Origin: Coprinopsis marcescibilis
Lineage: Eukaryota; Basidiomycota; Agaricomycetes; Agaricales; Psathyrellaceae
Length of the DNA stretch: 64,000 nt
Reading direction: 5' to 3'
Assembly: GCA_004369085.1 (NCBI GenBank)
Contig: ML210225.1
Span: 62,001 to 126,000, forward strand
Numbering within the stretch: the stretch's first letter is position 1; each line of letters starts with the position of its first letter. This document shows, one piece after another, positions 32,664 through 42,942 of the stretch. A model generated the notes under the pieces. The model saw only the letters and a list, made by a program, of their open reading frames with translations. It was not told the origin of the DNA and did not search any database. The position numbers and the translations under genes are program-made.

Positions 32664-33305
32664 ATGTTAAAACGGCAACGACAGGCATCGCCTGTGCCCG
32701 CATCAAGCTCGAGTATCCCTTTTGTCCACCACGACACTCCTGACGACTTTCTGGCTTCCCGCGATCTCAAACGCAGACGGACGGAACCGCCAGTTCTAGA
32801 TGGAACTTCCAGAGGCTGGGAAGTAGCCCCGGGGGATGAGGAGGAGGATTACGAACCCTCGGAGTACGACCAACACACCGTGCAGGCCGCTCAGACGGAC
32901 GAGTACAAATCAACCAACAATCTTCTTCGCGAATTGCACATCCTACAACAGCATCGCCTCCTCTTTACTGAGATACCCTCGAAACAAGCAGCTCCTTTAG
33001 TTCCATCACCGCATGTCCACGCCTTGTCATCTGACCGACTCCTAGGCAAGGTTCATTTCAACGGAAATTCCGAGCCCCAGCATCTCTGGAAAAATGATCA
33101 TTCAAACCCTGGTCCAGATACTTTGAGGAACGCGGAAGAATCGATCATAGTCCACGAGCGATATGGTGGTACGAATAGGTGTGTGTCCTTGTACTTGTGG
33201 CAGTTCGATTCTCATTTGTCTGCGCTTAGACTCCTGAAAGACCTATTTCTGTCCAGACGGCGAGAGATTGAAGTCCCAATATCTAATGATCGGCAACAAT
33301 CATGA
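32664..33305 (+). CDS. Hypothetical basidiomycete protein with acidic Ser/Pro-rich head
   Basis: Exons 32664-33178 and 33230-33305 give 196 residues. The 51-nt GT-AG intron is a multiple of three and has no stop, so unspliced RNA would encode 213 residues. The N-terminus has a basic patch (KRRRTEPP) resembling a nuclear signal and an acidic stretch (GDEEEDYEPSEYDQH). A predicted helix (NNLLRELHILQQHRLLF) follows, and the C-terminal end reads ERYGGTNRLLKDLFLSRRRE when spliced. I do not recognise a family and offer no function. Divergent from WDR70, starting about 290 bp from its ATG. Confidence 0.65.
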   Translation: MLKRQRQASPVPASSSSIPFVHHDTPDDFLASRDLKRRRTEPPVLDGTSRGWEVAPGDEEEDYEPSEYDQHTVQAAQTDEYKSTNNLLRELHILQQHRLLFTEIPSKQAAPLVPSPHVHALSSDRLLGKVHFNGNSEPQHLWKNDHSNPGPDTLRNAEESIIVHERYGGTNRCVSLYLWQFDSHLSALRLLKDLFLSRRREIEVPISNDRQQS

Positions 33306-33575
33306 AACGACTACCACAACAGTCTCACCCCATTTTTATCCAACCAACCACGCAGCATCTCCCCATCCACTTCCTAACTTAAGCCTCGCATCCACTTCCA
33401 CAGCATTTTCCCATCATGTCATTCAAGGCTCTTTCGGGCTACTTGCACTCCACTGGCATTCCTTGATTCTTGTATCGCAGCATTGTTCGTCAATTTTGTT
33501 TTGTTTTTGCTATCGTTGTACGTAAAATAAGTCGTCCCCAAAGTCCATACAGCATTCTGAAAGTTTAGCATACCC

Positions 33576-34320
33576 TTACTCTAATTTTGATGCAACACCT
33601 TTTAGGTCGAGATCCACCTTCTGTTCCAGGGCTTCGCCAAGTTCTGTGTTGAGCAAGTCTCCCAAGGAGCGTCCATCCCGAAGATATATCCAATCATCGA
33701 GCTCTTCGGAGTAGTCATACCTTGCTGGTCCGCTACACAACGACAGTCAGCTAACTCTAGAGATAACAGATGGCATTTGTTATCCCTCACCTGAAGGGCG
33801 AAGACAACCATATTTGCTTGTTGGGTGGCTGCTTGTTGATGACATACGTTCCGTGCGCTCCGAGGTTAAGTGTCAAGACCCCGCTCTACGAACCCATTCA
33901 AACGTCGGAATGAGCCAATATGATCCTTCAGGCTTCAGACTCCGTGAAAACGTACATGATATTCCACCTCGTAGTTTGGACTGCCGATGTCGTCCAATAT
34001 ACTTTCCAACCTTTCAAGCATGGAATCCATGGTGAAATCCGAAAGTCGATGATACTCCTCCATGGAAAGGTGACTAGACCGGAAGTAGGTTAGGTCGAGA
34101 TACTGAGTGTCTCGGAGGGGAAGCGTTATGGTACTCACCTTTCGTTGATATGAGGTGCTGGTGTAGCATAGCAGCGGATGTGACGTGACGCAATCGGACA
34201 CTGGTGTCGCGAATTGAACCAGTGTGAGCGAGTCACCGAGCGGTGCCCATTGGTGCGGATCGCATTAAATAATGAGCTCTGTAGAGCTCTGGCAACCGGA
34301 CGAACTACGCCTGGGCGCAT
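33576..34320 (-). CDS. YFH1: Frataxin, mitochondrial iron-sulfur cluster assembly factor
   Basis: Exons 34139-34320, 33956-34073, 33791-33885 and 33576-33732 give 183 residues. An Arg/Ser-rich presequence ([16 protein letters not shown]) precedes the frataxin fold: [17 protein letters not shown], acidic helix [69 protein letters not shown], and a final helix with [13 protein letters not shown]. Acidic residues on helix 1 (E, E, D) that bind iron are present. The protein supports cysteine desulfurase in Fe-S cluster synthesis. All splice phases close without conflict. It is followed 305 bp upstream by a rhodanese-domain gene on the same strand. Confidence 0.95.
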
Positions 34321-34625
34321 AATGGATGGTAGGCTTGACGGTGGAAGATGCTAGTAGTGGACGGAAGCAAAGTCGTGAACAACCTTTGGAATTGCGTAAT
34401 CCCAATTTAGGGTTAGGTTTTAGCGCGTCGTGAACACTCGGGCGTCTCTGACTCGCTGCAATATGGAACTTGTTCAGGGGGTTCATGGGGTGGTTTGTTA
34501 TGTAGCACCAGGTGGTATGTTGAGCTAATAGTTATATCGCGACACCAGCCTTCACGTTCTACTCACAACCATATCTATTCAAATGTTTATTTTGTAACAA
34601 ATAGACATGTCCAGAGTAGAAATTA
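34321..34625. other. Intergenic spacer, frataxin promoter side
   Basis: About 305 bp between the rhodanese stop and the frataxin start; must hold the frataxin promoter. No distinct motif seen. Confidence 0.4.
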
Positions 34626-35303
34626 TTACGCAGAAGGCTTCGAGCTTTGTTTCTCCGTCCAGTCCAGCCATGATCCCGTGTAGTTGAGAATGCTAGAGAA
34701 AGAGTGTTAGCAAAAGCGGCATATCCGATGTTAGAAGAGACAAACTTTGTGTACCCATTGCGTTTCGCAACGTCACTGGCGGTAGTACTCCTCTTGCCAC
34801 TACGGCAGTAGAAAACAACTTCCTGGCTTCGTTTGGGCTTTTCGAACCCGAATTGTTCCTTGAAAGTGGTTGCGGGGAGAGCCAGCGAGTTTGCCAGGAC
34901 AGAGAGTGGGATGTTTACTGCAGATGGAATCATGCCCTGAGCAGTCTCATCTGGTTCCCGAACATCAATGAGCCATGTTGACTGAGGAAGGGCGATAGAG
35001 ATCAGAATACAACCAAAGGCCAAGTGAACTCAAACATACGGGGGTAGGGCTCTGAGTCTTTGGCAGAAGTTCTTCGTATGATAGAACTTTGGCGTCCCAG
35101 TCCCTTTGAAGGTCATTATGCTTCTCATATGCAGCCTTCTTTGCTAATTCCTCCGGAGTTTTTGGTGATTTGCCGGAAGCTGGTGCTTGGTTGGAATTCC
35201 ATCGGACAGCTGCAGAAATTGCTGGACGTTGAACAGCAAGAGCGACCCGAGTATATCGCGTAGGGAGTGTCCTAGCTGTCCTCACAAAGGATGTCCTCAA
35301 CAT
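34626..35303 (-). CDS. Mitochondrial single-domain rhodanese (thiosulfate sulfurtransferase)
   Basis: Exons 35040-35303, 34755-34981 and 34626-34692 give 185 residues. The first 40 residues are Arg-rich and free of acid (MLRTSFVRTARTLPTRYTR), a typical mitochondrial presequence. The rhodanese domain starts near LSYEELLP and includes WLIDVREPDE, IPSAVNIPLS, and the active loop VVFYCRSGKRST, where Cys in CRSGKR is the catalytic sulfur carrier. It ends NYTGSWLDWTEKQ. Proteins of this layout (RDL2/YOR286W-like) move sulfane sulfur in the matrix. It neighbours frataxin on the same strand, which is suggestive for sulfur and Fe-S metabolism but not proof of a link. Confidence 0.9.
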
Positions 35304-36414
35304 TTTTGCAGGGCGAAACGAGAGAGAAAGACAAGAGCGACAGAGGTTCGTGTCTGCATGATGTTGGTCGATTGGGGGGAGATGGGTATGTTTATGCTGA
35401 CAAATAATGACGCAAAATCACATCACTTACCTCCCTGGGCCGAAAATTCGACGAATCAAGGTGGCCGGGGTCCCCATCAGCTTGTCAGCGAGATGCGGCA
35501 ATTTTGCATTCGGTCATGGGCTGTCTATATTCCGATGTTTCTACTTCGTCGATTGTCTGCCTCTAGATTTTCCCTTCAGTTCTTTCTTTCCGCGCCCATC
35601 CTCTGCGATTTCCCCATGTCCTGTTTCTTCCTCCCGCCACCGACTTGTACAACCCGACGAGCTGGCATTTCACGAACATCTCACTACAGTACCTGACGAT
35701 GAGCCCACACGGAGAAGAACAATTCTGCGTACAAAGGACCTAACAGCCTTCTGTGGCTTCTCCCACCTGATTTCCGTTAATATACTCCAGTGGCCCTACT
35801 CACCTCGTTATAAACCCCGCATCAAGGAATCTTGTTCGCTTTTCGACTCCATGTCCTCTGGCCAACATGCATGTCATTAACGGTTGCACTCACAGCAGTA
35901 CGCATGACGTTTCGGCCAGCCACCTACCCCGCGTCGTTTCTACTGCAAACACAACTGTTGCTTCTCGGTGGTCTCTGTCGCATCAAGTAACGTGGTAGCA
36001 GCTCTCGATACCCAATTTCCATCGGAAGGTCTCATTGCCTCGGTGAAATATCCCAAAGTGGTGTTTTCTCAAACGTCGACGTCTTTCTCGACTCTTCAGC
36101 CAGGCATTCGGATGATGAGACATGCCCCCCCAAGGTTCCCAAGTTGCAAGACTAATCATCTGCTTATGCGTTTTCTGCGGCCCTCTTCGGCGCGACGGAT
36201 TACATGTGCCGACTTCAAGTTCAAGTTCCACATTAGGTTTCAAACTCCGCTTCAATCTGCTTCTCCGACTCGCTCCGATCAATCTCCGACAGAGGCTGTC
36301 CAATCTGGATTCAGTAAAACTCAGGGCCTTGTGTCAACCCAGCGTCTTTCGTTCGTCGCTATCTCTGTACTCTCGATCGACTCTCTCTCCTCTCGTCTAT
36401 TCTCAAGGTTCTAG
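35304..36414. other. Long divergent intergenic region
   Basis: 1.1 kb between the rhodanese start and the Ctr start. TTATAAAC occurs near 35808. Open frames at 35187-35880 and 35968-36414 lack coherent composition; the second stops immediately before the Ctr ATG and is most likely leader sequence. I searched for TTTGCTC-type copper elements and saw none that are convincing. Confidence 0.4.
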
Positions 36415-37123
36415 ATGGATCACTCCGACCATGGCTCAACCGGCGGTGCAGACGCTGTTGTTGCTGCCTCTGGACATGCAATGATGATACCATACTTCCA
36501 TGTGACGACTGGAGACCATCTGTTGTTCAAGGAATGGGTGCCCTCTTCGCCTGGTGCGATAGCTGGCGCTTGCATTGGTCTGTTTCTGCTAGCTGTTATC
36601 GAAAGATGGACAGCGGCAATGCGAACTATGCTCGAACATCACTGGAAACATCGGTAGGTCGTTTCTGCCCGTGCTCATGATACAGTCGCTTATCTCTATT
36701 CCAGTGCCCTGCTCCTATCTTCAAGGTTTTCTCCGTCGTCAGACAAGCTATCCGCCTCTCGAACGTCATCTCAATTGGACAAAGTCTCTTCCAAGCACCC
36801 CCAACCTGATAACTCTGCGATCGAAGAAGCGACGACCCTCATCCCATCTGTTCTTCCGAGGCTCCGGCTACGCACTATTCCACCCTTTGTTCCAAGCCAG
36901 GATATATCCCGTGGTATCATACATGCATTCCATTCAGCGTTGGGCTTTTTGATGATGTTGGCCCTTATGTGAGCATGCACCCTTCATTTCGCCACTGATT
37001 TGGCTCGCTCATCAATCTCTGTCGCTCAGGACATTCCGCGTAGAATTCTTCTGCAGCATTGTTATCGGGGTCGGGGTCGGGGAGATTATATTCGGGAGGC
37101 TTGGAGGCGGTTCTGGACACTAA
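36415..37123 (+). CDS. Ctr-family high-affinity copper transporter
   Basis: Exons 36415-36653, 36705-36968 and 37030-37123 give 198 residues. The N-terminus carries copper-binding His and Met residues (MDHSDHGSTGG and HAMM). Membrane segment 1 (GAIAGACIGLFLLAV) is followed by a cytosolic Ser/Pro-rich loop. Segment 2 (HSALGFLMMLALMTF) has the paired methionines of the Ctr selectivity filter, and segment 3 holds the GVGVGEIIFG glycine packing motif. Trimeric Ctr proteins import Cu(I) across the plasma membrane or out of vacuoles. The next gene on the same strand is a BIM1-like copper protein, 538 bp downstream. Orthology to CTR1, CTR2 or CTR4 cannot be fixed by eye. Confidence 0.9.
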
Positions 37124-37544
37124 CATGAGAAATATAATCCTGTTTTCACTTTGCCTGCACACTATTCCCTTGTGGAAACTCTTGGAAGAGTGATCATGAT
37201 TCCTCCGGGTCATGAGACCTTTTTGTTTTTGCGGAGCAGTCACACCCATGTGCCTGGTTTGATTGTACCCTCGCAGTGTGTCTGGCGTTTCTTGGCGACT
37301 GGTCGACCATCACAAACACAGTTTTGTCTTTATGTCACGGTACAATCTGGTACAATCTGTGTCTCGACGGACAACGATATGTTGACGATATGCATTGGAT
37401 TTCCCCAACAGCAACCATTCGTATCATGAACGACCGGTGAGGTTGTTGAACTGAAGCTGTTCGTGACCTGCCAAGCGCGCAGAAACCCGGGAAAAACTTT
37501 TTCATCCCATGCTTATCCGGACCGATTCATCGTACCAGGCAATT

Positions 37545-37553
37545 ATATAAAGG
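37545..37553 (+). promoter_or_regulatory. TATA box of the BIM1-like gene
   Basis: TATATAAAG lies 109 bp before the ATG at 37662 in an otherwise GC-balanced spacer, at a plausible distance for a fungal core promoter with a short leader. Confidence 0.5.
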
Positions 37554-37661
37554 TGCTATGACCTTTGCATCCTTCGCTCTTTAGCTCTCGTGCAACCTCT
37601 CTAATCCTCTGTAACCGCCGGCTAGGTTACCTGGTTCGAAAATTTCTACGCTACGTTTACG

Positions 37662-38498
37662 ATGATGTTCTACGCCTTCACTGCTCTCGCCCTGCTCACC
37701 TCAGGCGCGCAAGCACACTTCCGACTTCTCCACCCCGAACCTAGAGGACCTTTCGTTGCTGACCTTGAACCCAACTTCTGCGGTTAGTTGCAATATTCCG
37801 TATTTCGTTTGCAATGTGGTTCTGATCCTTTATGCTACCTTTACCAGGCGGTTACGACAATGCAGTGAGCAACCGAAGCGAGTTCCCGTTGTCTGGGGGA
37901 TTCTTCACACTGCAGACCAACCATGGTCCATTCACCGGTTAGTATTCATGCGCTACTCCTCTCCGGTTCTGTTATGCTCATCTATGATGTCGTTGCTTTA
38001 ACCAGCCGGTGTCATCCTCTCAACCGAGCAAAATCCCAGCACCTTCGATGCATTCAACTTTGCCAACGGTAGCCAACAGTTTGCTCGCGGCTTTGCCACA
38101 GAAGATGATGGCGGAACATACTGCATCCCTTTGGATATCGCCGCCGCCAACATTCCTGGCGCTGTAGACGGTGCTAACGTCACTATCCAGATCGTCTTTG
38201 ACGGTGGGGATGGTAGCCTCTACCAGGTACGTTTTCTTCGGATGTGGCCGCTGTATGTGGGGCTAATGCACGGCTGTTTCGTTGGTTGTAGTGCGCAGAC
38301 TTGACTCTGAGAAGTAACTTCACTACTCCTTCGTCGGTGGAGTGCAAGAATGCTACTGCGGAGGATGATCATGATCATGCGGATGGAGAAGAGTCTGGAG
38401 ATGGACATAGCCATGGATCCGGGTCTATGGGACGTACTCATCAGTTCTCCTTCGTCGCTGCTGCTTTAGGCATGGTTGCTGCCGCCATTGTTCTCTAA
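37662..38498 (+). CDS. BIM1: BIM1-like copper-acquisition protein (LPMO-like X325 fold), GPI-anchored
   Basis: Exons 37662-37782, 37848-37937, 38006-38226 and 38292-38498 give 212 residues. The signal peptide ends SGAQA, leaving mature His1 in HFRLLHPEPRGPF, the copper-binding N-terminus of the X325/BIM1 family. The conserved FCGGYDNAVSNRSEFPL, GGFFTLQTNHG and GGTYCIPLDI blocks follow, with cysteines for the family's disulfides. The C-terminal part is His/Asp-rich (DDHDHADG and GDGHSHGSG) and ends with a hydrophobic tail (FVAAALGMVAAAIVL) fitting GPI anchoring. In Cryptococcus, Bim1 works with Ctr1 in copper uptake under scarcity; the adjacent Ctr gene here fits that pairing. Related proteins are not known to degrade polysaccharide. 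Confidence 0.88.
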
Positions 38499-39810
38499 AT
38501 GACCAGTTTGGTCCGCGCCTAGTTGCAGGTATCGTTGATATGATGGATGCGCCAGGAAGTAGCGAGAAGTCTGGTGACGATTGCTTATGGAAAGTATACC
38601 ACCACGATCTGCTGGTATAAAATTGTATAACAGCCACGAATACACGCATCTCTAGCTAGTAAAAGCCATTGTCTTCTCCTTGCATATCTCTCTTATGATC
38701 ATCTCTTGATCATCTCATCTTCTTGATCGGAAACGGGACAAGGCTGAAAGGCTTCTCGAGACGAGGCCTCACATCTGGAGCTCTGTCATCTTCTTATCTA
38801 TTGTGGCCTAGATGTTGGAGCATTGCGGAGTATTTAGGGCCTCTAAACTGCGATTCAGCCCGTCGCAAGTTGAATGTAAGTTGTGATCTGCGGTGTCACT
38901 CCGACAAGCGCCTAGGAATTGTGATCCGGTCTGAAGCCCCCGATTCAAACAAGGCTAAATATTCGCCTCGTACGATCCAAGTTGATTGCCTTATCCTCTT
39001 GCTTCCACTTCGTAATGTTCACTGGTCCAATCGCCTCAATATTCGTTGCAATTGGCGTTGAAGTGGTGTATCCACGCGTCGCTTAGGGTTGAAGCCATGG
39101 CGTAGGCGGCATCAGAATGAACTTGCCAACGACAAGCGCATGATGTCTCGATATTCGGTCTAAATGCCCGCCCAACCGTTCTACGTTCTACTGGCCCCAA
39201 CGTCTCACCGATCGCGCCTACTACGTCGACCTAACCTTACTGGCGGTACTCAAGACGCATGCGAACCACTGAACTGTGTCTGACACGCCATGACATCAGC
39301 GACGCTGTGCCAATAGGGGGATCGAGGCTGGCTAAACATGTCCACTACAACAGGGCGGCTGTGGATTGTGTGGAAAAGGACAGAACATAACTGCCCACCT
39401 GCAAACACCGTTTCCGACAGAAGTATATTCAGATGTCGATCAACTGCGCTTTTGTTGCGATGCGGTGCAGAAATGTGCGGTCGAGACAGCGCAGCAGGCG
39501 CGCTCCTGCGGAATCGGGTGGAGGAGTGTATTTCTAGCCGAATGTCGCCGCAAGAGCGACCCTTGGGGATTCTCGCAGTTGATGTGAGTGTCGTGGGTAG
39601 CAATCAGGAACGAGTTCAAGTTCTCACTGCGACTCTACAGCATTTCTGAGTCGGAAACAGCACTGTGGCCAGGTGGCGGTGTTAAGCATATTGGTGTCGA
39701 TTGATCAATCTGGGACACACCAAATCGTATATAAGGCTCTAAGGTTGTTTGATCACAACTCTCACATCCCTCGTCTATTCTTCGTCTACACCCACCCACC
39801 CTCTATCGCT
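38499..39810. other. Gene-free stretch
   Basis: 1.3 kb without a recognisable gene. Open frames at 38723-39061, 39250-39603 and 39338-39649 overlap on both strands and show no family resemblance. A TATA-like element near its end serves the gene at 39811. Confidence 0.45.
39728..39736 (+). promoter_or_regulatory. TATA box before the hypothetical gene at 39811
   Basis: TATATAAGG starts 83 bp before the ATG, a standard spacing for a TATA-driven fungal gene with a short leader. Confidence 0.5.
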
Positions 39811-40456
39811 ATGATTTTCACATTTCGACGAAAGGATGCTCCTTGGGAGGTAGTGGACAACAAGTTTGTCGACCCTGTTCCGACTTATCATGGCTCCAGT
39901 GGTAAGCACTCTTCATTTGTACTAGCGCATCTTGCGTCCGTGCTCATTGTCACCCTTCCAGCCCTTGACATTGCCGACATTAGCCAAACAGACATCAAAG
40001 GCACCTACATCTTCGACCTCAACCAGAAAGACGGAAGAGGCTACAGAGGCACCCATGATCTTCTTCGCGCCGTCGACTTCTCACGACAACAGCTTCTAAG
40101 CGAGGCAGAAAAGAAGGGATTCAACGTCCTTCTCATAGAGAGGTGAGTCTACCGTCTTTGCTTCGAAACTCCGAGGAAATATATACTGAGGTCCGTTTTC
40201 TTCGTTCAGTTGGCAACTCACGATCTTCCGAAGAGCAAAACAACATAGGATAGAAGTGCGGTATAATGGGAGACGTGAGTCGCGCTTTCTCATCGGTCGT
40301 TTGTATTCCTCATACTGACTATGGAGCGTTAATTAGCTGCTCTTTGTGTGGGCACGGTTCCATCCAGAACGCATGCGCCGCACATTGGGATTCTTCATGC
40401 ATAAGCTTTCCTATCGCATAACCGGAACTCTTCGCATTCTTGACCCACCATCTTGA
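39811..40456 (+). CDS. Hypothetical small protein, four exons
   Basis: Exons 39811-39901, 39962-40142, 40210-40274 and 40368-40456 give 141 residues. It begins MIFTFRRKDAPWEVVDNKF and has recognisable ordered blocks (TDIKGTYIFDLNQKDGRGYRG, LLIESWQLTIFRRAKQHR and IEVRYNGR) that look like a beta-rich fold such as those found in Agaricomycete DUF6593-like proteins, but I cannot confirm the family. For the last exon two acceptors work; the one at 40367 gives QRMRRTLGFFMHKLSYRITG, whose basic amphipathic look favours it. The earlier acceptor (CTG after 40336) gives a different, shorter tail. A TATA box precedes the start. Confidence 0.6.
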
Positions 40457-41458
40457 CTCGGACACTCTGTGCCGACACCCCCATCTCCCTCGACTGACTC
40501 ATCGCATACCAAATCAAATCACCTGCATCATATATTTGAAACCACAAGCTTACCCGGCAGGCCACTGACGCATTAATATCCTACCTTATTCACTAACATA
40601 CCGGAACTATGAAACCAGAAAACTTGTATTAGTATCGATATTTAGACTATCCCACTCAATCCAAAAACACTTTATACCACTTCATCCCTGGTTTTCCCGA
40701 GTTGAGACTAGTGGCAATAAAGATCACTATCTGCATCGCAGTGGTTATTCTAAGCAGAAACTCCTGGCCCGATGAATCGGAGTAACACTTCATGCTTCCG
40801 GGACTGGCCGCACATCCTGGAATGGGTAAGTAGGATTGAAATGTTTCCGAAAGAATTCAGATAATAGCCCAAGCGAGAGGTCAGAGGTCGACTTCACTAT
40901 CACATGCGGCCCCTGTAACTCAGTGATTTGGCGCCTTAAGCGCGTAAGCGGGCACCGAACGGCAAACGTCGACGCGTCATTAACAATCAAGTAACACGTC
41001 CTGAAGGGGGCGTCTTGCTTCCCACTGGCCTTTCGCCTTTCAGGTTTTCACAACATCTGACCAATATCTTATGTAGCCATCGTCAAAGTGTTCAAGTGCT
41101 GACTTTCCAGCGAGATATAACGTAATTCGAGCAAGTTCCGTGTAGCCAGCAGCTGGTTGGTGCAGAAAGGAATTAGAGGCCATTTAGGAACCGTTCGTAA
41201 ATGATTGAGCGAATGTGATGGCCGGGGCAAGAAAGCGGGTGATTGAGTCACGGTACAAGCTCGAGGTCGTAAGCAATCTTGTGTCAAAGTTTCGGATTCC
41301 ATTGGGCAACGTATGTCAGATGGTATAGTAGGTATAGGCTGATAAATGCGATTTTGCCCGTGGAACGCGTTCGGCACCCTAGAGCATCAATCAACGCGTT
41401 TCTTGGGCAGAGATTTTTACATTCAGGCTGATAAACTTCACAACTACAAAGCAGATGC
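40457..41458. other. Gene-free 3' region
   Basis: About 1 kb downstream of two convergent genes. The frames at 40790-40990 and 41069-41377 (minus) show no family resemblance. Nothing else seen. Confidence 0.45.
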
Positions 41459-42748
41459 TTATGATTTGACAATCTTGCTCGTCGGTCGAATGGCATATCC
41501 AGTCCAGGACTACGCAGCAAATGCTTGTCAATCAAACAGTAATTGGTTAACGAGGGAAAGATGAGACGCACCTCATCGTACAACGCGATGTTCTTGGCAC
41601 CAATTAGCTGGAGGCCTAACCAGAGCACGCCCGCAGACATTCCGCTGCCGCAGCTGGCGACTACGGATCGCTGGCCGTCAAGGATGTCTTCGACTTCTTC
41701 ACGGCCAACTGTCTCCTCGAGAACCTGTCTGATCTCAGACGGTGGGAGGATCGTGGTATATTCACTGCCGTCTTGAGCCTTGTGTTTTTGCAGGAAGAGG
41801 TTGAAGGGTAATGAAACTGAGTTTGGAATGTGGCCTGAAGAGAGGCCGGGACGTGGCTCGGGGTCTGTTCCATGATACCTGTTCGGGGAGATAAGTATGC
41901 AGAGAAAGACTTGCGCTTTCATATATTGCTCACCTTCCTGCGGACCTGGCGTCAAGTACGAGTTCGGCAGAGGCGTTGGATTTGGGATCAAATGCAGAGT
42001 TGGTAACGACGTCTTCGTATCCTGGATGCAGACCGTTAATGAGACGTCTCGACTGACATAGGACAGAATGTATACCTTTGATAGACTCAGGGTGGAATTT
42101 GGGTGGTGCGTATTCGACCGCTTTAGGCTTCGACGGTGCGTCCACTTGTATCGGCAAACCTTCATCTACCCACTGGGGAAGGCCTCCATTTATGATGCTC
42201 GACTTCTCATGGCCAAAGGACCTAAAGGTAAAGAGAGCACGTGGGGATGAGAAGACGCCCTGTGAGTCGTAGCTTCAGGGTCGGAAAGATGTCAACGCTC
42301 TGCAGCCAGCTAACGATATCCGAAGACCCACATAACGACATGAGAGCTAGGTGTAATTCCGAGTTTGCCTGATGTATGATTAGCTTTGTATGGGTATAGC
42401 TCGGACCAGCTCAGGTTACATACCACACGCCTCTGCAAAGGCCTCACTACTGGGCATCATATGCTTCAACCCGAGTTCGTGGGGACTTGCCACCTCATCG
42501 AGGTTGAAGAACTGGGATCCTGCAATCCTTTTTGACTGAAATTCCTTTGCAGCATCTTTTGGAGAGTTTGGCATAAACCATGTAGCATCAAGCAAGGCAA
42601 CAGAAGCCGTCTGAGAGTGCTTCAGCTTATTGACCTCCTGGGGAGATAGAACGAGCGGTGTTCTATATGATACAAAGCCTCGTTGCTGAAGCGACATTCG
42701 ACGTGTAGAAAGACCGGCTCTTGCAAGACTTCGGGTCAAGAAAGTCAT
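41459..42748 (-). CDS. TUM1: Two-domain 3-mercaptopyruvate/thiosulfate sulfurtransferase
   Basis: About 320 residues. The first rhodanese domain (inactive) holds VALLDATWFMP, FNLDEVASP, KLGITPSSHVV, then YDSQGVFSSPRALFTFRSFG and INGGLPQWVDEG. A short exon starting at CTACGACTCACAG must be used to restore YDSQG. The second domain has LVLDARSAGR, YHGTDPEPRPGLSSGHIPNS and the active loop SVVASCGSGMSAGVLWLGL, where CGSGMSA matches the mercaptopyruvate type (CGSGVTA) rather than plain rhodanese. It ends YDESWTGYAI. An Arg-rich N-terminus (MTFLTRSLARAG) suggests mitochondrial targeting, with internal MSLQQ as a possible cytosolic start. Tum1-like enzymes feed sulfur to tRNA thiolation and molybdopterin synthesis. 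Confidence 0.9.
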
Positions 42749-42942
42749 GGGTATCAGGAATTAGGCGTCGTGGAATGTATGTTCGGCCAACTTGGCTGGC
42801 TTGAGGAGGTCGAAGTTGTGACACTGGGGAAATGGCGCCGGGCCGCTATAAAACAACGACAAATAGGAGGGCTAATCCCGCCAAGAGGATGTACTAGTAG
42901 TACTGTGAAGCCCTAGCCTGAGTTCCTGGCTAATTCACAACA

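Noticed and set aside
35968..36414. 148-codon frame ending at the Ctr start
   Set aside because: Its stop abuts the Ctr ATG and composition is random; better read as 5' leader.
37630..37650. GGTTCGAAA resembling a tRNA B box
   Set aside because: No matching A box or cloverleaf could be drawn; lies in the BIM1-like leader.
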